From Heterobilharzia americana (taxonomy: Eukaryota; Platyhelminthes; Trematoda; Strigeidida; Schistosomatidae), in NCBI GenBank assembly GCA_944470555.2, contig OX104127.1:113736741-113800740 (forward strand): a stretch of DNA of 64,000 nt, in the 5' to 3' direction. The position numbers and the translations under genes were made by a program. Below are positions 33,936 through 44,569 of the stretch, in pieces. Under the pieces are notes generated by a model. It did not search any database and had not been told where the DNA came from. It saw only the letters and a program-made list of their open reading frames with translations. The stretch's first letter is position 1. Each line of letters opens with the position of its first letter.

Positions 33936-34536
33936 TTAACCAGGCGAGGTGATCCACTCCTTAAGTGTACGGTTATTCCGTTCTGTTAAACCGTTTGTCT
34001 GCGAGTGGTACGGTGTTTTTCTTATCCTCCTGATATCAAGCTGTTTCAAATAGGATTTGAATTCATCACTCTCAAAACAAGGACCTTGGTTAGTCACTAT
34101 CATCTTCGGCACCCCGTGGTCTGATACAGTATGCCGCATCACCGCTGCGGTCGCAGTCTTCGCGCGTTGATCAGGAATCGCGACAGCGTCTAACCATCGT
34201 GTAGCATGCTTCGTCATCACCAGCAGGTATTGGTTGCCACTAGATGTCTGCAGAAATGGTCTCATTACATCCACAGACCACAGGTCACCAACTGCTGCTA
34301 CTCTAACCGACTGAAGCGGCGGTCGTACATACCGATCACCTTTCATCGGTTGACAATGTAGGCAGCCCAGAAAGTGTTTGGCGATAACTCTCATACCTGG
34401 CCAGTATGCACTTTATCTGAGAAGGTCGGCTGTCCATGAGACACCCGTATGAACTAACTGGTGGCATTCTTGTATAATTTTGTCTCGTAGACATTTCGGA
34501 ATCACCGCCAACCAGCTCCCGTCGTTTTCTCGCCAA
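33936..34536 (-). pseudogene. Gypsy integrase, truncated
   Basis: The upstream frame (34536-34336) carries pieces of the zinc-binding domain and shifts before the core. The core (34394-33950) starts with HFLGCLHCQPMKGD, followed by GDLWSVDVM with the first catalytic Asp. The second Asp is lost: the usual TDQG motif reads TNQG, with AAC at 34091-34089. The Glu is in the TERNNRTLKEW block. The C-terminal domain is absent because the RTE copy begins there. The protein would not be active. Confidence 0.8.
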
Positions 34537-34727
34537 GTCAGCATTCCATAAGTATTCACCTACAGGCGTTCTTTCTGAGTCAACAACGTTCTCAACTCTT
34601 CATTTCCCACAGACTTGTCTGTCTCCGCTCCTTCAGTTATGGCTTTTATCACTTCTTTATGTGTCGGGTCCGAATACGAAGGTGATTTAGTCTTAATGGG
34701 TTGTCTTCTACTGCATGTATATGTACC

Positions 34728-35288
34728 TTATGCGATCTCAGATAGTTCAGTTTTTTCGTCTGATCTTGACAAGAAACCTTCTAACCAGTTCTCTTTCCCT
34801 GTCATATGACCGACTGTGAAATCGTGCTCTTGCATTAGCAACATCCAACCTAATAATTTTCCTCTGGGGCCTCTCGCTGCCTTTAGCCCCAGTAGAGGTT
34901 TTTGATAAGTTTCAACATGGAATCTTTGGTCGAGAAAGTACGATCTCCATTTATCCAGCGCCCAAACTATCACCACACATTCCTTTTCAGCCGTAGAATG
35001 TTTCTGTTCTGCAGGTGTCTGGACATGGTTGTCATAATTCACTACTCCCTCAGTCTGTCTCAGAAATGCGCCATAATCACTTGTATCGGTGGACACAATG
35101 AATGGCTTCCCGGGTATTAGTAGTTTTAAAGTCATCTCCTGGTCAGTCAAGAGTTCCTTGATATGATCAAATGTTTTCTGTGCCTCCTCCGTCCACGTAA
35201 ATTGGGGGTTATCAAGCAACTTGAATAAAGGTGCTGCAAGCTCGTTGAAATTTTTGAGGAACCGATCGTAAAATGTTGCTCTACCCAA
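34728..35288 (-). pseudogene. Gypsy RNase H and RT connection
   Basis: The frame starts after the RT with FLKNFNELAAPLFKLL and FTWTEEAQKTFDHIK, typical of the Gypsy RT thumb/connection. The RNase H segment FIVSTDTSDYGAFL then gives the first acidic residue, KECVVIVWALDKWR the Glu-containing block, and HVETYQKPL replaces the usual HTDH-type block. It ends before the integrase zinc-binding part. Confidence 0.75.
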
Positions 35289-36077
35289 GAAATGTCGCTA
35301 TATCCTCTTGAAATTCAGCACTGAAATGGTTTAAACCATCAGAATTTTCTCAGGTAATGGTTTCATTTCACCGTTCCCAACTTTATCTCCTATTAATGTA
35401 ACACTCTTCTTGGCTACCTGATATTTTGTCTTATTAATACGAATTCCAAACTCGTCAATGCGTCTTAAAACAACTTCCTTGTGTTCTAGATGTTCTGCTT
35501 CCGTCTAACTGTACACCATAAGGTGGTCCTCAAACACCACTACGTTCTCTAAACTCTTCAGTAACAATATTATCAACCGTTTAAATGTAAACGACGCCCC
35601 TGCAAGATCAAATGGCATTCGTTTGAATTGGTACTGCTTCTTGTCCACAATAAATTCTGTTTTCTCTCTATCGCCTTATTCTATTGGTAGCTGCCAGTAG
35701 CCTGATCGCAGGTCTAAAACTGCAAATACTTTTGCATTCTGCAGAAAATTCAGTATTTCAGCCACCATCGGGATGACACAGAGCTTAGGTTGCGCTATGG
35801 TACTTAACTCTTGGAAATCAAAGCAGAATCTATATTTTCCATTGGATTTCCTTACTAAAAGCACTGGCGAACTGTATGGGCTATCAGCCTCTTCAATAAT
35901 GCCTTCACTAAGCATTTCCGGAACCTGATGCCCAACTTCTTCCTCTAAGTGACATTTTATTCGCCGTGTTATAAATGCTGTCATTGCTTGACTGGTCACT
36001 TGGATTTCATCCTGAACCTTGTCACAGTATCCGTAGGGATCATCTCCCATGAACAAATTGTCATATTTCTTAACCAA
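35289..36077 (-). pseudogene. Gypsy reverse transcriptase with destroyed YxDD motif
   Basis: The frame at 36077-35676 holds MLSEGIIEEADSPYSSPVLL, then FCFDFQELS and FAVLDLRSGYWQLPIE with the first catalytic Asp. Further on, in another frame, MPFDLAGASFTFKRL precedes the catalytic box. That box reads VVVFEDHLMVYS, with FEDH at 35534-35523 where YxDD is expected. The second Asp is His, so polymerase activity is gone, apart from the stops. Confidence 0.8.
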
Positions 36078-36329
36078 CTTTATGATGTCTGGCGCTTTTG
36101 GTTGTGGTGCTTTTGATACCTCACCTTAATCCCTGCTACCTATCTGTTTTCCTGCGTGTTGAACGACCCGTACTTCGTCCCCACTATTCCTGTTTTCGTG
36201 CTAATAACTACACCCACTTCTCTCAAAAAACCAGCACCTGGGATTGTTCATTACAGACGCGTGGTCACAACAAATGGAGATCAAAGTTTCCCACCTCCGA
36301 TCTCGACAACACAGTCTGATAATGCATGT

Positions 36330-36518
36330 TCACCAACCACGTGGATCGTTAGCGCACATAGTCTTATGTTCTGAGACTGACTTATCTATCAGCGGGACTG
36401 CCACCCCCGTATCTATTAGGCACACATTCTCCCGATCATTTATTCGCATTGTAGCATACGCAGCACCTCTATCTATGGCTGCTACAACACCTGGTCCAGG
36501 TAGGAAAACAGAACCCAT
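36330..36518 (-). pseudogene. Gypsy aspartic protease remnant
   Basis: The frame includes VCLIDTGVAVPLID, where DTG is the aspartic protease signature, preceded by YATMRINDRE. It is short, and neighbouring frames are broken. A CCHC zinc-knuckle Gag portion was not recognised between 36518 and 36999. Confidence 0.65.
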
Positions 36519-36998
36519 ATTATATTATTTAAAACGTTTTATTTTTCGCCTCTCCGGACAGTTTCTTTGCCAGAGTCCCAGTTTTCCGCTTACAGAGCAT
36601 TTACTCTTTCTGTTGATATTCATTCAAAGTGCAGACACCTCCGCTTGATGGTTATCGACTTGTTTTTCTCCAGTTATTTACCTATGGTGACTCCACCGCA
36701 GCTGCTGCCGTACCCACCACCTGTTTGGTGACCTGTACCAGCTCACTAGTATCCATCGGTTGGGCTACGTTTACTAGTCGTAGCTGCTGGACGATGGAGT
36801 TCGGGACACTTTCGGTGTACTGTGAAGCTAGCAATTGTGCCTAGGAGCCCTTATCCAAAGTGGGAAGTGCTCGTTCAAGTAGTTTTGTCAACTTCACAGC
36901 CAATACCAGAGGGTCTTCTTCTATTCCAGGCTTCGTGCTCCGGAACTGTTGCTTCACCAGATCCCTGTCCGCTGTACTTTAAACTCCACCTCCAGGCA

Positions 36999-37229
36999 TT
37001 AAACCACTCTTGCCCAAGTCTCCTTCCCATCCACATGTTTCACGCCATCATATGCCGCTTTCACACTACCCCTCAGCAACCTGCCAAGCACCACTACCTT
37101 CACTCCTGGATCCCGTACACTCACCAGCTCCATGACTGACTCAAAGTCCTGGAGGAAGACCTCGATTTCCGCATCCTCGAACACTGCAGGCCACGGAATC
37201 TCCATCACGTACAGAAGCAGTGACACCAA
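36999..37229 (-). pseudogene. Gypsy Gag N-terminal remnant
   Basis: The frame begins right after the LTR/primer-binding border. It contains DAEIEVFLQDFESVME and VKVVVLGRLLRGSVKAAYDG, a pattern of Gag matrix/capsid-like proteins in schistosome Gypsy elements. Confidence in the exact domain is modest; the position in the element supports it. Confidence 0.55.
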
Positions 37230-37230
37230 C

Positions 37231-37465
37231 TGCAGGAAACGAGAAGACTGAGAAGCAGGAAGAGATATTTATTGTTGACATATTGTACAGTAGTCATCAA
37301 ATATTGTACACCTTCCACTAAGACAGTCATTCGCATAATGTGCGACATCCCCTCTTCTGCTTCTATCTTGATTTGCTCTTAATACGCTAACACTATTTCT
37401 TGCGTCTCTCTACGCTTAATCTCTACCCATAACTGGTAACTCTCTATGATTTCTGACACACAACA
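37231..37465 (-). repeat. probable 5' LTR of the Gypsy element
   Basis: On the minus strand the segment starts TGTTGTGTGTCAG (37465-37453), carries an AATAAA (37273-37268) and ends TTTCCTGCA at 37231. The next bases, GTTGGTGTCACTGC, could be a primer-binding site. TG...CA ends, length and position before Gag fit an LTR, but there is no second LTR to compare with. Confidence 0.5.
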
Positions 37466-39010
37466 CTGTCACTTCCCTATAGTCCTCTTTCAAAATCCTA
37501 GACAAAGTCAAGCGAAACAGCTCAAGATGAGTGCGGTTTTGTCCCTTATGAATAGCATAGGCGTTGACAGTTCAGTAACTAAAACCTGAGCTCTGCATAC
37601 AGAAGAGAAACGTCCACTGTCTTATTTTGCTGTGGTCACATTCTTTCCTTGAGCTCCCTTATTGCTTTATTATTCATCTTACCTTTACTGATTGTTTATC
37701 GCTACCTGTTATTTTTGCTTTACGATTTACTGTGTTTTCTCGATTAATATCGTCTTTACGTGTAGTAAATCAATAGGAGTTTCTTGGTTGTCTTCATCAG
37801 ATTATTAACCATGGTTTACCACACTAGATTTATTCATGAGATATAAAGTAGACACTGATGCAGTATTACGTACTCATTGATGTCTCAGGTCTAAATTGTT
37901 AAGTATAATCACACACCCCTAGCTTCTAAAAAGGCACTGAGTAAACAGTGCTGTATTGTTATGTGCTGTACAAAGTAAACTAATCGAACGTGAAATTATA
38001 CTGTAGCATAATTCATAAATTTCATTGATGCAAGGTTCATCAGGTGAGTTTTAAGGTAAACGCAGTGGCGACGATGAAGTAACATTCTGCAGTCATACTG
38101 TAGAAACTTAAGGACAATGAAGTTCTCGGAAACAGGTTATTGTCTTACACACTATTTTTTTAACAGCAAGGGATAACAGTGTGATGGAGAACACCATTTT
38201 CGTCCTACTTAGGATTCAGTCGAATGTGTTTGCATTGGCTTCGGAGTTCTTACTGAGAACTAAATTCAGCCGCCATCTTTTCAAACAACAGTATTTTACC
38301 CATTAGGCTAACGATCTACAACAGTCAAGGTATTTCTAGAAGGATATCTGCTTTCTAATAGAAGTTTTGATCTTCCCTACTTTCGGTTTGAAGTACTAAA
38401 ATGGGTAGAATTTAATGATCTCCGTAAAAGTGTAGTTCCTTTTTTTCCTCACCAGATATATCGCACAGTGGAATGATAATACTTGCTGGATAAATTTCTC
38501 AACACAAGTTATTATCCGTAATCATATTAAGGTAACTTCACAACTTAGAGACTTAGTTCATGAGATTCTTTTCCCCTCCTTCTTTCTAGTAGCATTAGTA
38601 GGATTTTAGAAGTATCTTTACCCACCCCAGATATCCAAACACAGTAAGAAATGTCCTTCATGAAGTTTTTATCTACGAGATGGTATGCCATTTACAACAT
38701 TCGATATTTATCAATGTCTGTCAATAAAATGAATAAGATATACAAACAACTTGCACTAAAAATAATTTATTTCACGTAAAAAGTCATGTGACGAACCATC
38801 CTCAGCTGTCCAAAAGTATTTTGGTGTTTAACTAATTTAGCAGAACGCGAAGTTAGTGGCTTCAAGTCATGTGGTTCAAGCAATACGGTGGCACACGTTT
38901 AACTATGTAAATTTCTTCTGTTGAATCGTTTTAATTTCAATATACGTATATTTAGCTATTAGTTCATACTACTTTTGTCCAGTTGTAAGTAACTTAAGCT
39001 TTTATTTGCG
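37466..39010. other. intergenic stretch with one SINE relic
   Basis: No gene was recognised. At 38170-38300 the minus strand has a degenerate hammerhead SINE: a CGACTGAATCCTAAGTAGG-then-ACGAAAATGG core-like stretch with the CTGATGA box mutated, followed (towards lower coordinates) by a tail. The rest is AT-rich. Confidence 0.4.
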
Positions 39011-39039
39011 AATTCTCTTGACCTATTAAAAACGGAGTT

Positions 39040-40396
39040 TCTGCAGTACTCGAACGAACGAACTTCCCCTTTTCTGAAGACAATGGAGAAATTACTTCTG
39101 CTTGTGATTGAGCCTCCATTGACGGCCTTCAGAGATCCAAAACAGTTTGCTTACAAACACCGGAGGAGTACTTTAGATGCAGCTACTGTTATGCATCATA
39201 ATATTGTTTATAGTCTCGACAAAGGTGTTAAGTATGTCCGTTGTGCCTTTTTGGATTACTCATCAGCCTTTGACTCTGTTCCTAGACCACCTTTGTTAAA
39301 TAAGCTTGCCATAGCTCACACTGATCCATGGGTTACAAAGTGTCTGCACTGTTATTTTTCTGAAAGGAAACAGTACACTATTCATAAAGGAATGCGCTCC
39401 ACTTCACTGCTTACTGAAGCTGGTGTGCCTCAAGGTGCTGTACTTTCTCCTTTTCTGTTTTCCTTTTTTTTGCACGATTTGCCTTATTCTGTTGAAACTA
39501 ATTTTATCATGTATGCTGACGACCTGACGATTTCTATTCCAGTAAAATCTTCTTTGAATTGCTGGAAATTAAATGAATTCTTGTCTGAAGTTGGTAAATA
39601 GTCTCTCTCAAATGGTCTCAAACTAAACCCCTCTAAATGTCAGACCGTTAATTTTAGCCTCAGGCATAAACAAGACCTATGTGAGCTGCTTAAATCTCAT
39701 GGCGCTTGCTGCATCAATGGTATTTCTGCAGAAAGTAAATCGCGTGTCAACTATCTTGGGTTACGTTTTACTTCTGACCTTTGTTGGTCGTCCCATATTT
39801 TATTGACTTGTAAAAAAATATTTCGTTTAACTTATTACATAAAGAAACTGAGGCTTTCTGGTATAACTCAACTGCTTCTTTTACAATTTATTAATTCCTA
39901 CATTTTACCTATTCTTCTATATTGTTCCCCATTAATCTTTCCTGGTCTTCTTAAAAAGGACTATGTTATGTTGCCTAGGGCTTTGAAGACCGTCAGCAGG
40001 GTGAGTGGTGTGTCTCTGGCTCAACTGATTCACACTGTAGTTGATAGACATGTAAATTCCTGCAGGCTATTAGCCACAGAAATTTTAACTGACAGTGAGC
40101 ATCCACTTCATTTACAGCTCTCTCCATGTATCTCCTCAGGGAGAACAATGAGAAACTTTATAGGACTGTATGCTCATACAGCTAAGTATAAGAATTCGAC
40201 TGTACCTTACCTTGCACGTGTATTTTGTGAGGAAAAAGTGTTAGGACAGAAATTGAAGTTAGCGCTGAGGATACTGTCTAGAAAGATAATGGAAGCTTCG
40301 CGATTAAACCAACCAACTCAGAGAACACAACACAAGCATGATCATCCACCATTTCAAAAACATGATGAAGATCAAAAAACTTTTTATCAGAGCTAA
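39040..40396 (+). pseudogene. CR1/Jockey-like non-LTR reverse transcriptase, one in-frame stop
   Basis: A single frame is open from about 39083 to 40396 except for a TAG at 39599-39601. It encodes the RT blocks in order: FLDYSSAFDSVPRPPLLNKL (catalytic Asp), GVPQGAVLSPFLF and the YADD catalytic motif (39512-39523). Past the stop come SNGLKLNPSKC, VNYLGLRF, a YILPILLYCSPLIF block and a C-terminal domain to 40396. The RT N-terminal part and endonuclease are missing, so the copy is 5'-truncated. Such elements are known in schistosomes (SR1, SR3/Perere families); I cannot assign the family. The clean frame implies a young copy. Confidence 0.85.
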
Positions 40397-40700
40397 TGCA
40401 CTGACAGTAATGCAGTATATTTAGAGGAGACAGCCAGGTAGGTAAACGTAAGGGTGAGAAAGCATGGAATAAAAGCAGGAAAGGTTAAGAAGCTGGAGAA
40501 TAAATCCGAGATTGCTTGACACCCCCTAGAAACGGGCCGAAAACTGACTGACCCCAGAGGTTTTAGGTGGCACCAAACAGAATCGGCTGGAAAGGCTGTA
40601 TATAAATAGGCAAGTCCAAGTAGTGTGAACAGATGAGGTGGAGGACAGTCCTCTACGGCTTTGCATTTACCTATTAACAAGTAGGATGAGTGTTTTTTAC
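40397..40700. promoter_or_regulatory. GC-richer block with TATATAAA (possible promoter or LTR-like sequence)
   Basis: Within 40500-40680 the composition rises and the plus strand has GGCTGTATATAAATAGGC (about 40593-40610), a good TATA box in a GC-rich frame. About 40 bp downstream, GAGGAC/GTCCTC can form a hairpin (40634-40654). It could be a promoter, the 3' UTR of the CR1-like element, or an unrecognised LTR. I cannot decide. Confidence 0.3.
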
Positions 40701-40704
40701 TTAC

Positions 40705-40872
40705 TTCCATCACCAGTCCCATCTTCATCATCTCCGCACTCGTAACAACACACAACCTGAATTGATTTGATACACTATTAGCCTCATCACCGTTATTAGT
40801 ACTGGTCATCTTTACTTCACTCTGAAAATTAGACGAAGAACATTCTAACACCAAAACATCCACAGAAATCAT
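40705..40872 (-). CDS. candidate first coding exon, unrecognised protein
   Basis: The minus-strand frame starts with ATG at 40872-40870 and runs 56 codons to GATGGAA|GTAAGTAAA, a consensus donor (GT at 40704-40703), phase 0. The sequence (LVLECSSSNFQSEVKMTSTN, later RLCVVTSAEMMKMGLVME) is not compositionally odd. Upstream on the minus strand a TATTTATAG lies about 90 bp before the ATG. The frame stays open beyond the donor for another 100 codons, so an unspliced reading is possible. I do not recognise the protein, and no second exon was found. Confidence 0.35.
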
Positions 40873-41839
40873 GGAAACAGCTATCTCATATCCCCTTTTG
40901 TGCGTGTCGTAAAATTACTTATGTCATGAGTGACCTTTGAGTGTCATTCGTATCCACCTTCACTATAAATACGTGACAGATACGTATCACATTAGCAAAA
41001 TAAATGCAACTTCAAACTGATGTTTAGTAATCACCTTTATTTAAAAATGGTTATACAAGCGGGGTTAACCAAGGACATTAGGCATACTCCTCTGAACTCA
41101 CGTATATTCAGAATCAGGAATAATCTGAGTGAACAAACGTCTGCAATATCTTCCTCTTCAAGCTTTACAGCTATAAATCCATTATATTAGGTGAAACTCG
41201 ATAGCCATACAGTAAAATCATTTATGCAATGAAACAATCAGTGTCCCGGATAAATGAATATGAAATTAAATGGATGTAAATTTTGCCCAGGTTGAAAAGT
41301 TATCACTATATGATGTATATTTTACTTGGGCAATCAGTTTGGTGTTAACTGTATAACGAAAACAATGCGAACAAAAAGATCACAGTGTAAGGAAACAAAA
41401 TCGAAAGGTAATCATTCATTTATCAAACTCTGATGTTTAAATTTTGATTATTTCCTTGAGGAAAGGCGGACCAGATTTCTGCGCAACACACTGGAATTAT
41501 TTCATTTCAAACACTGAGATTTATACAAATATAAATTATATCTGGTAAATTTAATTTGATCTAAACTTGAATTACAGTCATTCATCACTGTGAAACTTGT
41601 CGCTTATACTCATTTAGCCAAAATAAAGTGAAGTCGAAGAGAAAATAACTTCAAGTGTCGAAAACTACCGTTCCTACTCATTATTAAGATGCGATGAATG
41701 GGACAAATGAGTTGGATACACACTACACAAACTAACTATAATCTTTTTCATAGGAGTTCTATGACAGCTGTTTATATTTCATGGCCTTCATCGCATTTAA
41801 TGAAAGATTTTTCATCGTAATAGCTTAGGAGTGTTACAG

Positions 41840-41925
41840 GAGTAAAGGTAGAGTCACTGAGTTTATGATGCTAGAAAGTGGTTTTTGCTGCACATTTGTT
41901 CTACGTACATTCTTTACGTCATCAA
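41840..41925 (+). CDS. candidate internal exon, unrecognised (gene A)
   Basis: The acceptor GGAGTGTTACAG ends at 41839 and a consensus donor CAA|GTAAGT follows at 41926. In the frame chosen the exon runs phase 2 to phase 1, and its donor phase matches the next candidate exon at 42759. Residues include VTEFMMLESGFCCTFVLRTF. No motif was recognised. Support is splice quality plus phase. Confidence 0.35.
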
Positions 41926-42758
41926 GTAAGTCAGAATTCATCCCCTGAATATTTTGAATTGAAAAGGAATCATGCTTAGCTATGGTATTTTTACCTGTGA
42001 ATCTTGTAGACATTTTCAGCTAGATGGAAATCAAAAACGTAGAATTGCCTGTTAAAGTCTTTCGGAAAGACACAGTTTGTCAAATGTCGGCAAAATCATT
42101 ACTGCTTCGGATCCTTTCTGAAGATTTTGTTCGAATAAGCGTGACATAATGTTTCAATTAAAAAACTCCCCTTTTTTTAATTGGCCATGTGAAGATTATG
42201 GGAGGGTGGAGAGATTTAAATAGCAGTCAAACCAGATGCGATCAGATAGGAAACAATAGAGAAGAGCTTTATTATTGAATGATAAACACAAATTAAACAG
42301 AATTAAATAACGAACAGTTTTGTGAAGCATACAGTCATTATGATAAGGTCTATCCAAGCTAGTATAAAAGACAGTACAAACTGTTTCTGGATACAATTCT
42401 GTTTTAAGATTACGTATCACCAATGATTCTGATATGTAATATAGGCGGATGCCTGCACCTTTCGACAGGTTCTCTTTGACCTTGTAAATGATATCAAATG
42501 ACTATACGTTGAAGTATTGATGAATTTATAGTCCTGCTTTTTGTTTCGTTCAAAAGTACTTGAAAGTTTTTATTGAGTGCGACGGGGCAAACGTCCTATT
42601 TACCTAGCCCAAGAAGAACAAGTGAGTGTGTAAATGCTAACGGAACTGAACAACCGAGGAAATATTCGCTCAACATTAAGATAGATCAAGGAATGACTAG
42701 TGTAGAGAGATAAGTATCATAGATTACTTTTTAATTGACCTTACCACAGTGTCCTTAG

Positions 42759-42869
42759 GAAATTTGTTTGCGATATCACCTGAAGTTTTAAACATGATAG
42801 ATAACTGTTTTCCATTGTGTTCCTTCTCTGAGTTAAAACTCCTCTTCTACACTGTTTCCTGTACACATG
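42759..42869 (+). CDS. candidate internal exon, unrecognised (gene A)
   Basis: The acceptor CCACAGTGTCCTTAG ends at 42758 and the donor CATG|GTGAGAG starts at 42870. Phase 1 in, phase 1 out, fitting the exons at 41840 and 43283. It encodes 36 full codons (LFAISPEVLNMIDNCFPLCS then FSELKLLFYTVSCTH), a protein-like pattern of alternating hydrophobic residues. Its function is unknown. Confidence 0.42.
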
Positions 42870-43282
42870 GTGAGAGAGAAAGAATCGCTTTCCTTAATAT
42901 AACGTTAGGAACAAAACTATGGAAACTTGATAGTTTTCTATTCCTTGTAGATTTTCGATAAATAAATATCCTCACAGATGCATCAATTCAAATAAAATAA
43001 AAACGACCAGATTTGTGGAAGACGATGAAATCATTTTATTTTGTTGTATTCAGAGAAAATGCTTAAAAATCCTTACACTGGGAGATGTTTAAGATTATTA
43101 TCACTTTTCAAATATCGGAACAAATCTGCTCGATCAAATGGAAAGAGAAAAGACGATTGTTGCGAAGAAAATATTTTATTTCCGATGAAATAACTCTCTT
43201 AACTGTATATTCTATAATATATAGTAGAAACTATGACACGATTAAAGCAATAAGTTAAAGTTTATCACCCGAAATGTTTTAG

Positions 43283-43350
43283 AATTTCATTCTTTACTGG
43301 ATCAAGTATCTCGACGAGCCACTATTCGACTGAATGTTAAGGAGAATTAG
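43283..43350 (+). CDS. candidate terminal exon, unrecognised (gene A)
   Basis: After a modest acceptor (AAATGTTTTAG, ending at 43282), the phase-1 frame reads FHSLLDQVSRRATIRLNVKEN and stops at TAG 43348-43350. It would complete gene A. A weak GTTAAG donor at 43336 is a possible alternative that would keep the gene going. Low certainty. Confidence 0.28.
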
Positions 43351-44148
43351 TCATGTCTAGTGTTGGAAGAAGGGGAACACCTTTGTACACTTTTTGTAGA
43401 CAGAAATCCATAAACAGAACATTTCTTCCCATCAACCTTAGAGTCTAATTATTCTGTTGGGAATTCATTCGTCAGTACGTGAAGGACAATCTAGACTATT
43501 GTGACACGTCAATGTGTATGTATCAGTTTACTTGCTCCTGTTGAGTGGAGTATATCGGCCGCACCATGCGCCAGCTTTTGAAATGCGCTCACGAATACTA
43601 CCAACCTGCCTGAAAGGGGAGAACGGAGATACTTCTTCAACTCTGTAACAGAAAACTCAAAAAACTTAGGACACCTGGCTCTTTTTGATAAATCCGTTAA
43701 AATTTTGTAATATGTACTACCAAAGTACTCGAAAGTATTAAGGCTAAGACATCTGGGCATAGCTGAGGCATTGGTAGTTCAAAAATCAAAAGCATCACTA
43801 TTCATTCAAAAAAACTGTGCATAGCAACTTTCTTCGTGATGGCCATCGTAGAGGATTGATCACTCTAGATCCAACTATAATTTATTTTTAAATCATTTGT
43901 TATCTCCCTATTTTAAACGTCTGTATATAAGGTAACTATGTTTTGTCCTCCCACTTATTTGGACCTTTGACTCGAAATTACTCCGGAATGTCCATCGTTT
44001 CGATTATGTATTCACAAATGTACAGCTAAGAGAGAGAATGATTTCTTTTTCTATTATCAGGTTCTACTAATTAAACTGTTATTGATTTATTTAAACAAAC
44101 AAACTGACTCATATCCATTTTTTTCCCAATCAACTATGAATATGCGAA
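43351..44148. other. intergenic or intronic stretch with a dispersed repeat
   Basis: The minus strand of 43505-43600 shares a block with 30420-30530 (see there), and an 83-codon minus frame (43760-43509) crosses it. I see no reason to call that frame a gene. Nothing else was recognised. Confidence 0.35.
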
Positions 44149-44195
44149 ATGCGCGAGGTCAGTTTACTGGAAAATAAGGTCAGAAATAATTATCC
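44149..44195 (+). CDS. candidate first coding exon, unrecognised (gene B)
   Basis: ATG at 44149 begins MREVSLLENKVRNNY and reaches a strong donor CC|GTGAGT at 44196 in phase 2. This matches the phase-2 entry of the exon at 44449. No clear acceptor with the right phase lies upstream, so a start exon is the simpler reading. Very short, so uncertain. Confidence 0.28.
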
Positions 44196-44448
44196 GTGAG
44201 TAGGAGGAACCTGAAAGCAATACACTTATGAATGGCTGTAAAATGAGGCCAAATCATATCAGAACAAAGGTCACTCTATGATTAAACAACCCTTATAAAC
44301 GTTGATTAACAGGAAGGTAAGGAAACAGAGATAATTAAAGGCCATCTTTATTACAAGGAATCAAATATGTCATAACGACAGATGTCCTTAATGAAATGAT
44401 GCATTTAAAATCAAAACTCAATAGAATTCATCGTCTCATTTTTCTCAG

Positions 44449-44557
44449 TTACCTATCTTTCCACTGGGTACCGAATATACTGAAGAATACTGTCCAGTTA
44501 TATTTTCCTTTCAAGCATTTTAAACAGTTGCCCTTGTGTGCTCAACTTATTCCACAG
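44449..44557 (+). CDS. candidate internal exon, unrecognised (gene B)
   Basis: An excellent acceptor (TCGTCTCATTTTTCTCAG) ends at 44448 and a donor CACAG|GTAAAT follows at 44558. It enters in phase 2 and leaves in phase 0. The other two frames contain stops. Residues: YLSFHWVPNILKNTVQLYFP then FKHFKQLPLCAQLIPQ. The phase-0 exit fits the terminal exon at 48589. The intervening intron (44558-48588) holds copy 1 of the 3.1-kb duplication. Confidence 0.45.
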
Positions 44558-44569
44558 GTAAATAAAGTA

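Larger units (their letters stand above)
30531..33952 (-). mobile_element. RTE (SR2-like) non-LTR retrotransposon, nearly full length
   Basis: About 3.4 kb, minus strand. The 5' end at about 33952 (CTCGCCTGGTTAAC) equals that of the copy at 61797. The order is 5' leader, APE-type endonuclease, reverse transcriptase, C-terminal region and an AT-trinucleotide 3' tail. The frame breaks in several places, so it is dead, but all domains are recognisable. Its 5' end abuts the integrase of the Gypsy element, suggesting that the RTE inserted into or against it. Confidence 0.9.
33936..37229 (-). mobile_element. Ty3/Gypsy retrotransposon, truncated and dead
   Basis: On the minus strand, from 37229 down, there are Gag-like, protease, reverse transcriptase, RNase H and integrase segments in the Ty3/Gypsy order, broken by stops and shifts. 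A probable 5' LTR lies at 37231-37465. The element ends inside the integrase core at the border with the RTE copy (about 33952), and no 3' LTR was found. Several catalytic residues are changed. Schistosome Gypsy families are known (for example Boudicca, Saci-2, Saci-3); I cannot tell which this is. Confidence 0.85.

Noticed and set aside
40393..40872. 159-codon minus-strand frame as one unspliced gene
   Set aside because: A consensus donor lies after codon 56, and the rest runs antisense through the TATA-containing GC-rich block; only the first part is kept as a candidate exon.
41019..41195. 56-codon plus-strand frame with a Ser-rich end (SSSSSFTAINPLY)
   Set aside because: It ends in a stop without a clear acceptor or partner exon; noted as possible but too weak to list.
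43509..43760. 83-codon minus-strand frame as a gene
   Set aside because: Overlaps a dispersed repeat shared with 30420-30530; no start context or splice sites.
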